Shown one piece after another: positions 60,045 to 64,000 of a stretch of 64,000 nt of DNA. Every line of letters begins with the position of its first letter. Within the stretch, counting starts at the first letter, position 1. The position numbers were made by a program, and so were the translations under genes. The notes below the pieces were generated by a model that was given only the letters and a program-made list of their open reading frames with translations, did not search any database and was not told the DNA's origin. Source of the stretch: Amyelois transitella (Eukaryota > Arthropoda > Insecta > Lepidoptera > Pyralidae); contig NC_083533.1 in the NCBI RefSeq assembly GCF_032362555.1, forward strand, positions 3,663,001-3,727,000. The letters are read 5' to 3'.

Positions 60045-62510
60045 TTAACTCAATTTATAAAGAAAATCTGTAAAGTGTTATAATGTGTTAAGGAATTTTT
60101 AGGAGCAATTATTAGATGCCTTATATTTCCGAAATTCGTTATCTTAGTTCAGTTGCACGTAATCTTAGATTTTCGAGACTTTTGTCCCTGTCTACCCCAT
60201 AAGGAAAAAGGAATGAATTTTTGGTCATGCAAAACTAATATAACAACTAAGTACTAAATGAATTGTATTGTATTTTGGTTGATACAGTTGCACACTCCTA
60301 CGTTATAACAGATTTTTAATTGTAAAGTTTGATTAATTATTTTTTTTTATACGCAAATATCAATGGATACGTGTTTTTTTTATTGCATGTGTAGTTTTTT
60401 TTATATATAATTAATCTTGCGCTGTGTGGATGTTGCAATACATATAATTAGAGTTTAGATATATAGGTACTGTGCGACATGTAATTTAAATACGTTTTTG
60501 TAGCAACCTTCTTTTTGTGTGTGGCAAAATTATCATAGATTTCGTGTTGTTTAATTGGTAGATAATATACGGTGTTGCCAGTTCTGCTATGAATTTTCTA
60601 CTAATTTTAATCTTGTTGTATGTCGTATGTATGTTGATAGTTCCCGACCGACGAAACCAGTTCTTTGGTCCATTGAGTTCGTAGCTTAAAACAAGTCTCG
60701 AACTTACTTTGGGGCTAAAACAATGAGTGATTTGCGCCCTATATTATTTTCTAGATTTTTTATTATTATGATTATAAAACTTTAATCACTAATATATATA
60801 TAAATGCGGCATCAATAACCGTTGCGTAGTTTTAAAGATCTAAACATACATACATACTGACAGACAACGGAACCTGACTTTGTTTTATACTATGTTGTAT
60901 GTTAGCAGAGGTAGTATTAAATACTTTGCCAAAAATACTATCAAGATAAGGCGAGTTTCACACTATAGGCAATGGCATCGTGTGAGAATAGCCTTATTTT
61001 TGTGATATTTTAATCTCATTAAAATAAAATAAGACTGCTTGTATTTGTACCATTTTTTATAACATTTATGTTTTTATTATTATTTAATGAAAATCTGTAA
61101 TGTCAAATGTATATTTAAAATAAAAAAAAAGAATTGCATTTTTATAATTGTCTATTGAAAGTGATGCAATTTTAAAATTTGAAGTAATTATATTACTAAA
61201 AAAAATGCTCTCAAAGCTAAACTGCATTTATACTATTTGTGTTAAATTAAGATTTATTTATTTAGGTATAAGATTTCATTACTGTAGAAATTAATAGAAC
61301 AATAATAGCATCAGTACATACATTATGTGTAATCGTGTAATAAATATAATTGAAAAATATAAATATTTCTTTTATTTATGTTTGACATTGCGCGGATTCC
61401 CGCGTAAATCGAAAAATCACTATAAATCCCATAATTTAGGGAAATCCTCTCGGATTGCACCCCTAGACCACATAAAGAACCTACATGCCAAATGTCAAAG
61501 TCTCTAGACCCAGCGGTTTGGTCTGTATGTTATGTTCATATGTCAGTCACTCATTCACTTTTTTCTTATATACCTATATTTATTTAGATTGTACCATATA
61601 TTGTTGTTTTTTTTTTGCGAAAACCATTAAGGTAAGCTAATAATCTTGTAATATATTATTGGTATTAATAATTACTATGCCCAAGGGGGAAATAATATAA
61701 AGCCTATTGTACCATGAATGCGTAAACCAAAAATGTAAATGAAAAATCTTACAATTATTGGTAATTACGTCAGGTTAATAAAATAAAATCATTATAAGTA
61801 TGAATAAATATTTTAATTACCAGTTCAAAAGTTACACTTTTTTTTTGCTTAAATTTAAATCCTTTCTTTGCTTACATATAAAATACATTAACCATGAGAA
61901 AATGTCACTAGTAACCAATTAACGTACTTTAAAAAAATTGCACTTATTCATCTGTGACAATGTACATATATCAAAATAAGAATAAAATCATTCTTAAAAA
62001 GTTTTATCGCGAATAAAACTATCGCTGTCCCGTTTCAAGTCAAAATAAAAAGCGAAACAGCGATACTTTGCCGTGAAGTAAACACAGCATTGTGTGTGTC
62101 ATTCTACTGTATCTGGTTTGATGACTAAAATAATGACTTTATATACATAGGTATGCCTACAATAAAAACTTTATAAGGTCTATAACTGCTGGAGAACTTA
62201 ATAATTTGTCCTTAAAAATATGATTTAAGGTAAAATAAAAAATCTAATACAGTTCAAACAACTTGGGATTCATCTTTTAGGCGATGGTCCAGCAACCTAT
62301 CACAATTTTAATATCAATTCCATCATCAACACTGTCATTGCCTTTCCAAAAGACTCAACTCCGTCTACCCTGCAAGAGATAAAAACTTAAATATACATGT
62401 ATTGCTACATACCAATTTTTTTTTTAACCTCCATACATCAAAACGCAATACATACATTCCATCCGGCTATGACCTGTGATTAAGGACAGTTCACCAGCAG
62501 TCCACATGGC
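60045..62510. other. Convergent intergenic region C1orf198/DJ-1
   Basis: AT-rich. It holds a Helitron fragment (about 60795-60897, shared with 63000-63075) and a degenerate SINE A (about 62250-62400). The rest shows nothing recognisable; a polyadenylation word cannot be chosen confidently. Confidence 0.5.
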
Positions 62511-64000
62511 TTAGTAACCGGATATGATCATGCCCTTCTCCACCTGGTCAGCCTTGTCGTTCCCGGTCAGTAGTTCGATAAGCTTCAAACCAAACCAGTA
62601 GGCTGTGCCGGGGCCCTGGAAAAAAAAAAAAGTATTTAATTTGATGATAGCTTCTGATAACTTTTATAAAAAAAATATCTCCCTCCCGACTCCTCTTAAG
62701 GGCCAATACAGGGTGTCAGCTTTTTACTGGACTTTTAACATACATACATAAAATCACGGACTACCGCCGAGCTTGCATGCAGAGTTATGAATGTGGATGA
62801 AGCGAAGGAAGTGTGCAGAGATCGTGGCAAGTGGGAAGAGGTAGTCTCCTCTGCCTACCCCTCCGGGAAAGAGGCGTGACTTTATGTATGTACTAGCGAC
62901 CCGCCCTGACTTCGCACGGGTGCAAAATTCGGAAAAAATTATACACAAAAACCTTCCTCTTGAATCAGTCTTCCTGTTACAAAAAACCGCATCAAATTCC
63001 GTTGCGTAATTTTAAAGATTTAAGCATACAGCAGACAAACAGACTAAAATAGCGACTTTGTTTTATACTATGTATGTATGTATGTATGTACTCACTCTGC
63101 TCGTAACCACGTTGCCATCTACCACGACCCTTTCCCCCTCCACGTATATGTAGTCACCCGTGATCTTGTCTTTCGTAGTCGGGTAAGATGTCACCCGTTT
63201 GCCCTGAGCGACGCCGTGGGCGACAAAGGCTGTCGGTGCTGGAAAATAAGAAATTAAAACATTAATTAATGAAGAATCTCTTATAATTCTTAAATTATAA
63301 GAGATTCTTCATTAATTTGATGATAACAATAATAGAATTATAAGAGATTCTTCATTAATTTGATGATAACAATAATAATTTGATTTTTTAAAGATAATGA
63401 AATAAGTGAACAAATAAGACAATTTATTTTGGGATATTGAAAAAAGTAAAAATTGAATAATTTTATATGGAAATATGTAATAAAATAGGACCACTCCATC
63501 TCTCTCCCATGGATGTCGTAAAAGACGACTAAGGGATAGTCTTACAAACTTGGATTCTTTTTTAGGCGATGGGCTAGCAACCTGTCACTATTTGAATCTC
63601 AATTCTATCATCAAGCCATACAGCTGAACGTGGCCTTTCAGTATTTTCAAGACTGTTGGCTCTGTCTACTCCCGCAAGGGATATAGACGTGACTGTATGT
63701 ATGTATGTTTGTAAGAATTATAAATGCCCGTTTTCACCAATGATTCTTAAATGCTAAGTGTCACTTAAGCAGCATTTAGGTTGTCCCTTAGTAAAAATTC
63801 ATTTTCACGAGCCACCGAACAATTTAAGTGTTTGAAATGTCGTTCAGAGGATTTTCTGAGAAAGGTTTATATATAAATGCTTTCAAAGACATAATATACA
63901 AGATACATTATAGCATTCATATATAAATGCTTTCCGTGCGAAGCCGGGACAAGTGGCGCATAGTCTTACCTGCACATATAGCGGCAATAATTCTGCCAGA
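62511..64000 (-). CDS. DJ-1: DJ-1/PARK7 homolog, last exons (5' part outside window)
   Basis: DJ-1 superfamily protein, linked to oxidative-stress defence and protein/metabolite deglycation. Exons: beyond 64000 down to 63970, then 63096-63238 and 62511-62615 (TAA at 62511-62513), in phase, giving 92 visible residues. The first block SGRIIAAICA contains the nucleophilic cysteine (human Cys106) one residue before the splice junction, then APTAFVAHG, KDKITGDYIYVEGERVVVDG and TSRGPGTAYWFGLKL follow. The C-terminal helix is ELLTGNDKADQVEKG, then MIISGY. At the position of human His126 the sequence reads tyrosine (RVTSYP). The acidic residue that activates the cysteine (human Glu18) lies outside the window. 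Confidence 0.92.
62762..62892 (+). mobile_element. RTE 3' end with inverted tail piece
   Basis: ACCGCCGAGCTTGCATGCAG to CGTGACTTTATGTATGTA. It is preceded by ACATACATACATAAAATCACG (about 62738-62758), the reverse of the same tail, forming a foldback. Confidence 0.75.
62893..63073 (-). mobile_element. Helitron, third non-autonomous family
   Basis: CTAGCGACCCGCCCTGACTT, then TTGCGTAATTTTAAAGATTT and GACTTTGTTTTATACTATG. The CTAG end sits directly on the preceding RTE tail. Confidence 0.7.
63264..63377. repeat. Near-perfect palindrome plus direct repeat
   Basis: Arms of about 25 bp (AATTAATGAAGAATCTCTTA...) are separated by only CTTA. The right arm with its flank is then repeated directly (63296-63333 and 63338-63377: GAGATTCTTCATTAATTTGA). 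It lies in the DJ-1 intron 30 bp above an acceptor. Confidence 0.92.
63485..63709 (+). mobile_element. SINE family A, 5'-truncated
   Basis: AGGACCACTCCATCTCTCTC to GACGTGACTGTATGTATGTA, in the DJ-1 intron. Confidence 0.83.

Overview
The window looks like a moth or butterfly (Lepidoptera) nuclear genome: small coding exons with GT-AG introns, conserved insect gene families, and dense interspersed repeats. The repeats include reverse-oriented Helitrons that begin TC, end CTAG and carry the CGCGGACGAAGTCGCGGGC hairpin, RTE retroposons and a SINE with (TATG)n tails, and a tRNA-derived SINE. I see no bacterial, viral or CRISPR-type locus. Species cannot be named from the sequence alone.

Five host genes can be rebuilt exon by exon, with reading phase checked across the junctions. 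(1) 148-28898, minus: the first 651 residues of the RBM26/RBM27 (Drosophila swm) homolog in 17 exons, continuing past the low end of the window. (2) 30746-32447, plus: enhancer of rudimentary homolog (ERH), 103 aa in 3 exons, the first coding exon being only the ATG. (3) 39952-54932, minus: a 645-aa, 8-exon protein with nine C2H2 zinc fingers, not assigned to a named family. (4) 55580-59529, plus: a 278-aa, 5-exon homolog of vertebrate C1orf198. (5) 62511-64000, minus: the last exons of a DJ-1/PARK7 homolog. RBM26/ERH and zinc finger/C1orf198 are divergent pairs. ERH/zinc finger and C1orf198/DJ-1 are convergent pairs.

Most other DNA is mobile. There is an internally deleted Helitron with an open Pif1-like helicase frame (995-4594). 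An apparently intact Copia element (22319-26700) has a 1291-aa polyprotein, 186-bp LTRs differing at one base, and target duplication GTCTT. A Sola-like DNA transposon (12642-14496) has 32-bp TIRs and ACAT target duplications. A 5'-truncated Jockey/CR1-type LINE spans 48645-51933. Other elements are a Harbinger-type MITE (37942-38738), a THAP-containing remnant (38774-39685), a 3.5-kb TIR element with a decayed IS630/Tc1/mariner-like transposase (42066-45585), two hAT-type MITEs (16620-17029, 43389-43713) and many SINE, RTE and Helitron copies. Several are nested, which gives relative insertion ages.

The least ordinary structures are: a perfectly homogenised 92-bp tandem array grown from the tail of a SINE (15364-16243); a duplicated exon end with its donor site in RBM26, later split by a hAT MITE; degenerate duplicate exons in the zinc-finger gene; a row of donor-like GTGAGAAAC motifs after one zinc-finger exon; and a splice donor in RBM26 made from a SINE tail. 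I did not find a convincing new multi-gene system. Boundaries of short repeats are approximate unless target duplications are stated.
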